Assembly: GCA_023446155.1 (NCBI GenBank)
Contig: JAEXIT010000005.1
Span: forward strand, 62,001-126,000
Length of the DNA stretch: 64,000 bases
Reading direction: 5' to 3'
Origin: Bacteroidota bacterium
GTDB lineage: Bacteria; Bacteroidota; Bacteroidia; Flavobacteriales; Flavobacteriaceae
The notes below the pieces were generated by a model, which worked only from the letters and a program-made list of their open reading frames with translations, had not been told where the DNA came from and did no database searches. The position numbers and the translations under genes are program-made. Each line of letters opens with the position of its first letter. Position 1 is the first letter of the stretch. Positions 1 to 5,799 of the stretch are shown here, one piece after another.

Positions 1-2
1 AC

Positions 3-134
3 GATAAACAAAAGTTTACTAGGTTAAAAATAAAAATGAAAAATGGGAAGTATTTTGTTTGTAAATTGGAAAAAGGACAACCTTATGAAGGAATTTATCA
101 GGTGTTGCATTATATAGCAACCAACAACTCTTAG
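3..134 (+). CDS. 3' end of an unidentified cassette gene, possibly an immunity protein
   Basis: An open frame enters from the left edge and closes with TAG at 132-134, giving 43 residues rich in Lys, Tyr and Ile. It is too short to identify. Its place before a toxin-like remnant and a series of toxin/immunity pairs on the same strand suggests the tail of an earlier immunity gene, or of a toxin C-terminus. This is inference from context. The start lies outside the window. Confidence 0.4.
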   Translation, partial: DKQKFTRLKIKMKNGKYFVCKLEKGQPYEGIYQVLHYIATNNS

Positions 135-140
135 ATTATT

Positions 141-233
141 GTGTTTTACTTGATGCAACTAGATGCTCGTATTATGGAACAAACTTTAATCAACCAATAC
201 GGTTTAAATAATTTATTGAATATAGGAGAGTAG
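141..233 (+). pseudogene. Remnant of a toxin C-terminus
   Basis: A short frame ending in TAG at 231-233 encodes a peptide containing DARIMEQTLINQYG and then NNLLNIGE. An acidic/aromatic helix of the form EQ-x-x-I-N-x-Y-G followed by NNLLN is familiar from the C-terminal ends of many Rhs/polymorphic toxins, where it is longer. Here it has no pre-toxin repeat and no proper start, so it reads as debris of an older cassette. Family recognition is from memory and tentative. Confidence 0.35.
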
Positions 234-334
234 GATTTTGTATATCCTGAATTTGAATGAAACAGAAGTTCAGTAAGTCCGAGTTTTTTACATTGCATAT
301 CTCCTCTAGAAAAAGTTGACGAACTAATAGTCGA

Positions 335-540
335 CCTATTTTAGGACAAGTCTTCTTTACTAAAAAGAAACGTTCAGAATGGTAGTATGCGTAACCTTAA
401 CGGTACGCCTACCGCCACAGAAGAGGGTGCTTTAGCTTTTGGTTCGTTACCTTTATGGTTTATAGGAGGTAATGCGGGGGCATCGCAAGCTGAGGCAAGT
501 ACCAAGTTGTTGGAGCAAACCGGGCAAGTTGCTAAGACGG
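335..540 (+). repeat. Pre-toxin repeat copy R1
   Basis: First of four copies of a ~200 bp direct repeat that precedes each toxin cassette. It codes in frame for KRNVQNGS and then the MRNLNGTPTATEEGALAFGS block, ending near TGQVAKT. The same block recurs at 1561-1782 and 2661-2879 and is truncated at 3529-3630. Its left border carries CCTATTTTAGG (335-345), the exact reverse complement of the CCTAAAATAGG at the border of R2 and R3. An in-frame stop at 342-344 closes the frame just upstream, so the block is detached from any long toxin gene here. Confidence 0.85.
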
Positions 541-863
541 GACTTACAAATCCACAGTTAGTTCAGAAATCTGCAACATTAGCAGAAAGGACAATTGGAA
601 GACAAGGACCAGTTGCAGGAATAGCAAAACATAAGTATGCAACTAATTTATTAGATAGGTATCAAAGCATTTACGGACATAAGGGATTATTTTCCAACCA
701 TTCATTTAATAATGGTGTTGGTAATCGTGGTATTTTAGATGTACTTGATAGAACAAATGGAATTATTTACGACTTTAAGTTTGGTAAAGCGGTTATGAGC
801 CCAGCGCAATACAATAAATATTATAACAATTTTGGATTACCTATTCAAGTAATAAAACCTTAG
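387..863 (+). CDS. Orphan polymorphic-toxin C-terminal cassette 1 (nuclease-like)
   Basis: A 158-residue product. Residues 1-50 are the conserved pre-toxin block shared with cassettes 2 and 3. The rest is unique and should be the toxin: around residues 113-145 it has GILDVLD (D118), then an IYDFK motif (D129, K131), then SPAQYNKY. An Asp, then D-x-K, then a Q-containing helix resembles a PD-(D/E)xK restriction-endonuclease-fold toxin. That is a pattern match by eye, not a search result. There is no signal peptide and no long N-terminal delivery region, so this is either a recombination donor for a full-length toxin upstream or a degraded copy. The stop is 2 bp before the next start, as in toxin/immunity pairs. 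Confidence 0.7.
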   Translation: MRNLNGTPTATEEGALAFGSLPLWFIGGNAGASQAEASTKLLEQTGQVAKTGLTNPQLVQKSATLAERTIGRQGPVAGIAKHKYATNLLDRYQSIYGHKGLFSNHSFNNGVGNRGILDVLDRTNGIIYDFKFGKAVMSPAQYNKYYNNFGLPIQVIKP

Positions 864-865
864 AA

Positions 866-1561
866 ATGGCAGAAGATATTAAGGAAATAAAGAAATTGGT
901 TAAGGATAATTGGGTTGATGCTTTCCCTGAATTATCTGCATTTGCTCACAATAAATTTTACAAAGTAGTAGGTTGTTTTGTTGTTGGAATTGAAGCCGTA
1001 AATATTCCTAATATTGAAGGGTATAAACCTCACTTTGTAGCCTATCCATTATGGAAAGAGGACATAAAAAAGTGTTTAGATACTCCTTCGCTTTACATAT
1101 GTGTAGAAGATCAAAAAAAGTTTCAATTTTCTATACCTTATCTGAAGCATGGTGTTTTGATTAGTGAAGCTGTCGAATGTTTTAAAAAGCAAATTCCAAT
1201 TTCCTTAAATGGCAATATCAATTTGAAATCCTTGTTTGATTTAGTAGATAGTCGTTTTAATGATATTTTGGTTAAATCAAATTCTGCACAACAAGCGAAA
1301 TTATTTGAGTTGAAATTTTATTCAGCTCTGTATGTAGGAAGTCAAAGCCAAGTACAAAATGTATTAAATCAAATTGAGCAGTCAGGCAAAAGTTGGAATA
1401 TGAATATGTTTGAAATGTGGTATGGTAAATTTGATGTGTGGTTGCAAGGGCTACGACAAAAAGTAAGTAACCGAGAAGATTTTTTAAAACAGATAGAAGA
1501 GAATAAACAGGATAAAAAAATATCACAGTTGAAAAGTTCTGAACTTACAACATATGACTAA
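866..1561 (+). CDS. Putative immunity protein for cassette 1
   Basis: A 231-residue soluble protein with no signal peptide or membrane segment. It starts 2 bp after the cassette 1 toxin stop, and the next repeat begins at its stop codon. The family is not recognised; the C-terminal third is charged and helical, with many Lys and Gln. The immunity role is inferred only from position: the gene between one toxin C-terminus and the next pre-toxin repeat is normally the cognate antidote. Low GC and codon use match the rest of the island and differ from the backbone genes after 3638. Confidence 0.6.
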   Translation: MAEDIKEIKKLVKDNWVDAFPELSAFAHNKFYKVVGCFVVGIEAVNIPNIEGYKPHFVAYPLWKEDIKKCLDTPSLYICVEDQKKFQFSIPYLKHGVLISEAVECFKKQIPISLNGNINLKSLFDLVDSRFNDILVKSNSAQQAKLFELKFYSALYVGSQSQVQNVLNQIEQSGKSWNMNMFEMWYGKFDVWLQGLRQKVSNREDFLKQIEENKQDKKISQLKSSELTTYD

Positions 1562-1782
1562 TCCTAAAATAGGTTGACAGATTTTAAGACAAGTCTCCTT
1601 TACTAAAAAGAAGCGTTCAGGATGGTAGTAGGCGTAACCTCAACGGTACGCCTACCGCCACAGAAGAGGGCGCTTTAGCGTTTGGGTCGTTACCGTTATG
1701 GTTTATAGGAGGTAATGTTGGCGCGACACAAGCAGAGGCAAGTACCAAATTGTTGGAGCAAACCGGGCAAGTTGCGAAAACG
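1561..1782 (+). repeat. Pre-toxin repeat copy R2
   Basis: Second copy of the pre-toxin repeat, starting with ATCCTAAAATAGG directly at the stop of the preceding immunity gene. It has the same length as R1 in the start region, but a T-to-G change turns the internal ATG of R1 (387) into AGG, so this copy has lost the ATG that could start cassette 2. The frame from 1588 stays open through the conserved block. Confidence 0.85.
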
Positions 1783-2100
1783 AGTAGCCAGATATTGAGT
1801 TGGGGAAATAATGCAAAAGGGCATTTAGTAAAACACGCTGATGTACTAGGATTTGGAGGACACACTCCTCAACAACTTCAAAAAATGTTACCCCAATTAA
1901 GGGGTGCTGCAAATCAACTGTATAACAATATTAATCCTGCATTGACTCGACTAGGTCGTTGGGGTGGACAAACCGATGATGTATTAATGCACATTACAAA
2001 TAATGGAAAAATGATGATTACAAAACAAAATGGCGAGTTCATTACTGTGATAAACAAGACATCAAATAATTGGTATCAACTTGCTAAGCCAATAAAATAA
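1588..2100 (+). CDS. Orphan polymorphic-toxin C-terminal cassette 2, no clear start codon
   Basis: Open frame of 170 codons, closed upstream by a TAA at 1585-1587. No ATG precedes the toxin region; the only candidate start inside the conserved block is a TTG at 1750, which would give 116 residues. The unique part holds GHLVKHADVLGFGG near its beginning and ends with a beta-rich stretch including DDVLMHITNNGKMMIT and GEFITVIN. A KH near the start and a late H in a strand could fit a BECR-type RNase toxin fold, but I am not sure of the family. It probably acts as a donor of a toxin tip by recombination rather than as an independent gene. The immunity gene follows after 6 bp. Confidence 0.6.
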   Translation, partial: DKSPLLKRSVQDGSRRNLNGTPTATEEGALAFGSLPLWFIGGNVGATQAEASTKLLEQTGQVAKTSSQILSWGNNAKGHLVKHADVLGFGGHTPQQLQKMLPQLRGAANQLYNNINPALTRLGRWGGQTDDVLMHITNNGKMMITKQNGEFITVINKTSNNWYQLAKPIK

Positions 2101-2106
2101 TTTTGT

Positions 2107-2637
2107 ATGACAGAGTTTAAAAAATTAATTAAGAAAAAGGTCTCTAGGTTGTTTCTTGTTATATGGGCTCCATGGGGAGAAGAAAAAGAATCTGATATTG
2201 ATATATCTTTTGGTTTCGTTTTTAAAGATGAATCCGATAAACTGTGTGTTATAAGTGTAAATAAGGATGACTTATGGTCGCCCTATATTTCTTATGAACC
2301 GCTTCCTATAAGTAATTATACTTGGGAAGATTTTTATCCTAGAATAAAAATGTGGATGAAAGCTAAAGATGATAATTTAATTATTGATAAAGAGTATTAT
2401 GAAGTAACCAAAAGTGATAGATTTAAATCAATTACTGGTGCCGAAATTGAAGGAATAGAATTCATAAGCATAGAAGGCAATACAGAACCATTAGGTGTTA
2501 AAATATTTTTTAAAGATGATTGTATTATTTCTATACCTAATTCTGACGGTAATACAGTAGAAACAAAAGCATTCAATAAGAATAATAGTATTGAAAATTT
2601 TAAACACTTGGGAAACATAATATATTCAAGAGTATAA
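2107..2637 (+). CDS. Putative immunity protein for cassette 2
   Basis: A 176-residue soluble protein starting with ATG 6 bp after the cassette 2 stop. The N-terminal half has acidic and aromatic stretches (IWAPWGEE, then SNYTWEDFYPR) and the C-terminal half looks like beta strands with alternating charges. No family recognised. Its role as antidote rests on position between toxin tip and the next repeat. It is AT-rich like its neighbours in the island. Confidence 0.6.
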   Translation: MTEFKKLIKKKVSRLFLVIWAPWGEEKESDIDISFGFVFKDESDKLCVISVNKDDLWSPYISYEPLPISNYTWEDFYPRIKMWMKAKDDNLIIDKEYYEVTKSDRFKSITGAEIEGIEFISIEGNTEPLGVKIFFKDDCIISIPNSDGNTVETKAFNKNNSIENFKHLGNIIYSRV

Positions 2638-2660
2638 TGTCTCATCCTAAAATTTGTCTT

Positions 2661-2879
2661 ATCCTAAAATAGGTTGACAGATTTTTGACAAGTCTTCTTT
2701 ACTAAAAAGAAGCGTTCAGGATGGTAGTGCATAACCTTAACGGTACGCCTACCGCCACAGAAGAGGGTGCTTTAGCGTTTGGGTCGTTACCTTTATGGTT
2801 TATTGGCGGTAATGCGGGGGCGGCGCAAGCAGAGTTAAGTACCAGATTGTTGGGGGAAACAGGAGGAGCCGCTAAGAAG
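2661..2879 (+). repeat. Pre-toxin repeat copy R3
   Basis: Third copy, again beginning ATCCTAAAATAGGTTGACAG. The ATCCTAAAAT motif is also present just upstream at 2644. Compared with R1, two bases are missing right before the conserved block, so the ATG at 2721 comes into frame with NLNGTPTATEEG while the upstream VQDGS reading drops out of frame. The last part diverges more than R1 and R2 do from each other. Confidence 0.85.
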
Positions 2880-3146
2880 GTACCTTCTCTTACAGAACAG
2901 GCTGTAACTCTTAGCCAGAGAATTGGGAAAAACTCTATCACATTAGGTACTCCAACTAAACAGATAAGATTTGATTTAGTAGGAAAGGTTCACGGGAATG
3001 TTCCTACACCGCATATGCAGATTTACAATAAGAATTTTGTTAATGGTGTACAGAAAAGTATAAGTCGTGTTTCAAAAGAAGCTGTTCCAATGACACAGCA
3101 AGAAATAAGAATGATTAGAAAATATATAGAAACACTTGGTAAATAA
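2721..3146 (+). CDS. Orphan polymorphic-toxin C-terminal cassette 3 (Ntox24-like)
   Basis: A 141-residue product. Residues 1-50 are the shared pre-toxin block; the variable tip contains IRFDLVGKVHGNVPTPHMQ (H91, H98) and PMTQQEIRMIRKYIE at the end. The DL-x-G-x-x-H-x-x-V-P-T-P-H signature recalls the Bacterial toxin 24 (Ntox24) family of predicted polymorphic-toxin domains; this is recalled family knowledge, not a search. A 2 bp deletion in R3 gives this cassette its own ATG. The immunity gene starts 1 bp after the stop. Confidence 0.65.
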   Translation: MVVHNLNGTPTATEEGALAFGSLPLWFIGGNAGAAQAELSTRLLGETGGAAKKVPSLTEQAVTLSQRIGKNSITLGTPTKQIRFDLVGKVHGNVPTPHMQIYNKNFVNGVQKSISRVSKEAVPMTQQEIRMIRKYIETLGK

Positions 3147-3147
3147 T

Positions 3148-3528
3148 ATGATAGCAGCAACGTCAATAGAGTTTTTTAAGAACTTGGCTCAATACGATTA
3201 CGACAATCGTTATTATGACTTTCACAATGATTATGGTTGTGAAAAGTTATCATACTCTAATGGAATACTATTAATGCTATTTAAATCTTTGGTCGATGGG
3301 GGGTTATTGTCATTCAAGTTTACAGATGTTGTAATAATTACCATAGATTTTTTTAATGTGAAAGAGGTAGAGAATTTAACTTTGGACAATTTATACAGAG
3401 GAAGAGTGGAACTTAATGGGGATGTAATTGAAATTTCAGAAGATGGAAAGGGGTATTTTTATTTGGAATTTTATGAAGGTCAGAAGTTGGAGTTTTGGGC
3501 TAAAGGTATAGGTTTAGAACAAGAGTAG
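3148..3528 (+). CDS. Putative immunity protein for cassette 3
   Basis: A 126-residue soluble protein. I start it at the ATG at 3148, 1 bp after the toxin stop; a TTG at 3136 inside the toxin gene is a less likely start. It is rich in Asp, Phe and Tyr (ten Asp/Asn/Tyr residues in the YDYDNRYYDF region) with beta-strand-like repeats in the C-terminal half. No family recognised. Acidic character is common in antidotes of nucleases, which agrees with position but does not prove the role. Confidence 0.6.
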   Translation: MIAATSIEFFKNLAQYDYDNRYYDFHNDYGCEKLSYSNGILLMLFKSLVDGGLLSFKFTDVVIITIDFFNVKEVENLTLDNLYRGRVELNGDVIEISEDGKGYFYLEFYEGQKLEFWAKGIGLEQE

Positions 3529-3630
3529 GTCAGGCTGCTGCAAAGACGAGTCTCTTTTAACAGAAAGAAGCGTTCAGGATGGTAGTATGCGTAACCTAAA
3601 CGATACGCCTACCGCCACAGAAGAGGGCGA
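3529..3630 (+). repeat. Truncated pre-toxin repeat copy R4
   Basis: Fourth, incomplete copy. It opens with a stretch coding QAAAKTS, which resembles the end of the repeat (GQVAKTS in R2), and then runs into the beginning of another copy through ACAGAAGAGGGCG. The match stops at about 3630, 8 bp before the stop codon of the convergent backbone gene. This marks the right edge of the cassette island and a past recombination or deletion end. Confidence 0.75.
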
Positions 3631-3673
3631 GTGCGATTTAATTCCAATTATTCTTTTGCATGATCTCGGTTAA
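3587..3673 (+). pseudogene. Truncated pre-toxin fragment running into the backbone
   Basis: From the ATG at 3587 the frame codes MRNLNDTPTATEEG, then leaves the repeat and reads a meaningless tail antisense to the TPR gene until TAA at 3671-3673. It is the decapitated start of a fourth cassette whose toxin and immunity parts are gone. Confidence 0.6.
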
Positions 3674-4585
3674 ATAGTGCAATTCGTTTTCCCATAAATC
3701 ATCCGATTGCGTTTGCTCCCGGAATTGCAGAATGCTATTTTGGGCATTCACAACCGCATCCCGATACCATGGGAACTCCTGAGCTGTGGCGAGTAATTTA
3801 ACAACACCTTTTAGACTTTCTCCACTTCGGATATACCAAAAGGCATGCTGACTCCTAAAATACGGAGAGTAATAAAACTCTTCGGCAACAGCATTCCAAA
3901 TGGTTTCATCGGCCTCCGGGACAGATAGTAATGCAACGGCATAAACCGATGAGTTGATAATATCATTTTTAAAATCAACCAGCTGTAATACGTTTATTTC
4001 GTCGCTCTTCCATTCATTTCGTAAACTGTTTTCTAAAAGTTTCTGGTAGATCTGATGCGCTTCCTCATGTTGGCCGGTTAAATGAAAGCAATCAGCTAAA
4101 GCAATTTTTGCCTTTTTGTTGTTTTCATCCTGTTCCAGGGCTTTTTGAGCCAGTGCGATACTTTCGTCAAAATGTAACAATATAAAATGACACTTCGCTA
4201 AGGATGCCAATACTTCAGGATCGGTATAATCGGTTTCGTTTAAATTGGACGCAGCAAATTGTAATGCTTTTTCCGGATAGCGGTCAATTACAAAGCGTTC
4301 GATGATCTGCGCTTTTGGAATCCGGTTGAAATAAATCGAATCGAGTGCCGCAAAAATAACTCCGCGTTTATCCCAAGTCGATTGTATGCCTTTCCATTGG
4401 TTATAAGCACCTTCAAATGCATGGGAGGGAGGAATGATATTCCCGTTTTTATCTTTAAATTCATAGACGACATCGCCACCCGTGACGCCGATATAGCGTT
4501 TTAGAGCGTCTTCAAAATCAACGGTAAAGGCTTTGTCTTCGACTATAGGAGTGCTTTTCCCGAATAACCCTTTAAAAAATGACAT
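3638..4585 (-). CDS. Tetratricopeptide-repeat protein
   Basis: A cytoplasmic-looking 315-residue protein. I start it at the ATG beginning MSFFKGLFGKST, because the longer in-frame extension to 4732 has no homologous character. The N-terminus is amphipathic, a DUF-like region follows, and the middle (about residues 105-200) has helical pairs typical of TPR units (AxxxxxxALEQDENNKKA, ADCFHLTGQHEEA, YQKLLE). TPRs bind protein partners; the partner here is unknown. It is the first backbone gene beside the toxin island and converges on it. Upstream, 4586-4791 holds only the non-coding extension and promoter region. Confidence 0.75.
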   Translation of the reverse strand: MSFFKGLFGKSTPIVEDKAFTVDFEDALKRYIGVTGGDVVYEFKDKNGNIIPPSHAFEGAYNQWKGIQSTWDKRGVIFAALDSIYFNRIPKAQIIERFVIDRYPEKALQFAASNLNETDYTDPEVLASLAKCHFILLHFDESIALAQKALEQDENNKKAKIALADCFHLTGQHEEAHQIYQKLLENSLRNEWKSDEINVLQLVDFKNDIINSSVYAVALLSVPEADETIWNAVAEEFYYSPYFRSQHAFWYIRSGESLKGVVKLLATAQEFPWYRDAVVNAQNSILQFREQTQSDDLWENELHYLTEIMQKNNWN

Positions 4586-4791
4586 ATGTGTTTTGTTTTT
4601 TAGATGATCAAATAATGTTGTTGCTGGAGCAGCAGTTGGAAGTGCCGTTCCAGACAAATATATTGAAACTAATACGTTGTTTTTTGGGTGTAAATGGTTT
4701 TTTAAAAAAGAGATCTGATTTTGTGATGTCAAATCTGAAATTGTTTTAGATATAACATTTTGCGTTGTGGTAAAAGGTGACGGAAGTCCAT

Positions 4792-4817
4792 AAAAAAAGG
4801 GACTGTTTAACAGTCCC
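4792..4817 (-). terminator. Rho-independent terminator of the T9SS cargo gene
   Basis: Stem GGGACTG (4799-4805), loop TTTAA, stem CAGTCCC (4811-4817), followed on the minus strand by seven T residues (A run 4792-4798). It lies 6 bp past the stop of the minus-strand gene at 4823. Confidence 0.85.
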
Positions 4818-4822
4818 CGGGA

Positions 4823-5611
4823 TTATTTTTTGATTACTTTTTGTGTATGCCGATTACCATCGGTGTCGGTGGTTTGTAGGAGATAAACGCCTTTTGACAA
4901 GGAGCTGATATCGATTTTATCGGAATTAGTGGTTTGAACAAGATTTCCATTCAGGTTATACAACTGATTTTGGGCAATGGAAAGACCACTTATTTGGATA
5001 TAGTCCTTTGCCGGATTGGGATATACCGATACAGTTTCCTTTTTCAGATCACGGATGGATAACGTACTCTTGGCAACCAGTTGAATGTCGTCCAAACCGA
5101 GTATTGCGTATTGTTTTTCGGCTGTCATCTCAAAGTTTAGCCGTATAGTCTGACCGGCATAAGCCGATAAGTCGACTTCCTTTTCAAATTTAGCGGTAGG
5201 ATTGCCACCAGTAAATTCGGAATCGCGAAGTAGAATGTCATCAAAATCGATTGTCGCAATTACGATCGTCTGCGAACCTTTGAATATTTTGATTTGAAAT
5301 TTTCCCGGTTGGGTTTTATGGGTAACGGCCAGTTTAAGTTTAAGAACCGTGTTGTCCTTAATAAGAAACTCCGGCATTCCAACTCCAAAGATTTCATTGG
5401 GCGCAAAGTTGTAGAATACCAGATATTGATTTTGTGTTCCTGAAAATCGAGCGACTTTTAAGCTGTTATAATTTTGCCATCCTTGCGGAAGAATGTTCGT
5501 GACTTGTTGGTTTTGGGGGATGACCACATTTTCAAAATTTTCGCTATAATAGATGTCTTGTGCAATAGCATTGGTGAAGGCGAATAATAGGGTTACATAC
5601 AGATACTTCAT
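4823..5611 (-). CDS. T9SS type A sorting-domain protein with choice-of-anchor-J-like domain
   Basis: A 262-residue secreted protein. Residues 1-18 are a signal peptide ending AIAQ. Residues ~20-180 form a beta-sandwich-like region beginning with YYSENFENV and GWQNYNSLK and containing LGLDDIQLV, in the style of choice-of-anchor J/MAM-type cargo domains. The C-terminal ~75 residues are a T9SS type A sorting domain: VYPNPAKDYI, then LYNLNGNLV, then SKGVYLLQT and a final KVIKK. In this phylum such proteins cross the outer membrane by T9SS and are usually anchored or released. Ligand unknown. It is monocistronic, with a strong terminator behind it. Confidence 0.9.
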   Translation of the reverse strand: MKYLYVTLLFAFTNAIAQDIYYSENFENVVIPQNQQVTNILPQGWQNYNSLKVARFSGTQNQYLVFYNFAPNEIFGVGMPEFLIKDNTVLKLKLAVTHKTQPGKFQIKIFKGSQTIVIATIDFDDILLRDSEFTGGNPTAKFEKEVDLSAYAGQTIRLNFEMTAEKQYAILGLDDIQLVAKSTLSIRDLKKETVSVYPNPAKDYIQISGLSIAQNQLYNLNGNLVQTTNSDKIDISSLSKGVYLLQTTDTDGNRHTQKVIKK

Positions 5612-5725
5612 ATATAATTATTTAAAATTGAATACTTGATGAGATACAAAATTAATAATTATAACACAAATCACTGTGCTTTTGTTGTGTTTACAACAAT
5701 TTGAAAGGGTTTAAAGTGTGCTCCG

Positions 5726-5752
5726 TTCTTCTTTTTGGAAGAAAAAGAAGAA
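5726..5752 (-). terminator. Hairpin downstream of the TPR histidine kinase
   Basis: Perfect inverted repeat TTCTTCTTTTT (5726-5736) and AAAAAGAAGAA (5742-5752) with a 5-base loop, in the gap between two minus-strand genes. It is AT-rich with no GC core, so it may be a weak terminator for the kinase gene ending at 5800, or fortuitous. Confidence 0.4.
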
Positions 5753-5799
5753 TCAAAAACTAATGATAGTAATGTTTTAGAGTGTTGGTTGTGATTGGG

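Noticed and set aside
1272..2941. Minus-strand frames opposite the toxin cassettes
   Set aside because: They lie antisense to the cassette genes, repeat with the direct repeat, and have no own domain character; the plus-strand reading with toxin/immunity order explains the region.
4586..4732. N-terminal extension of the TPR gene
   Set aside because: The first 49 residues of the longer frame look random and overlap the promoter region; the MSFFKGLF start fits a normal protein better.
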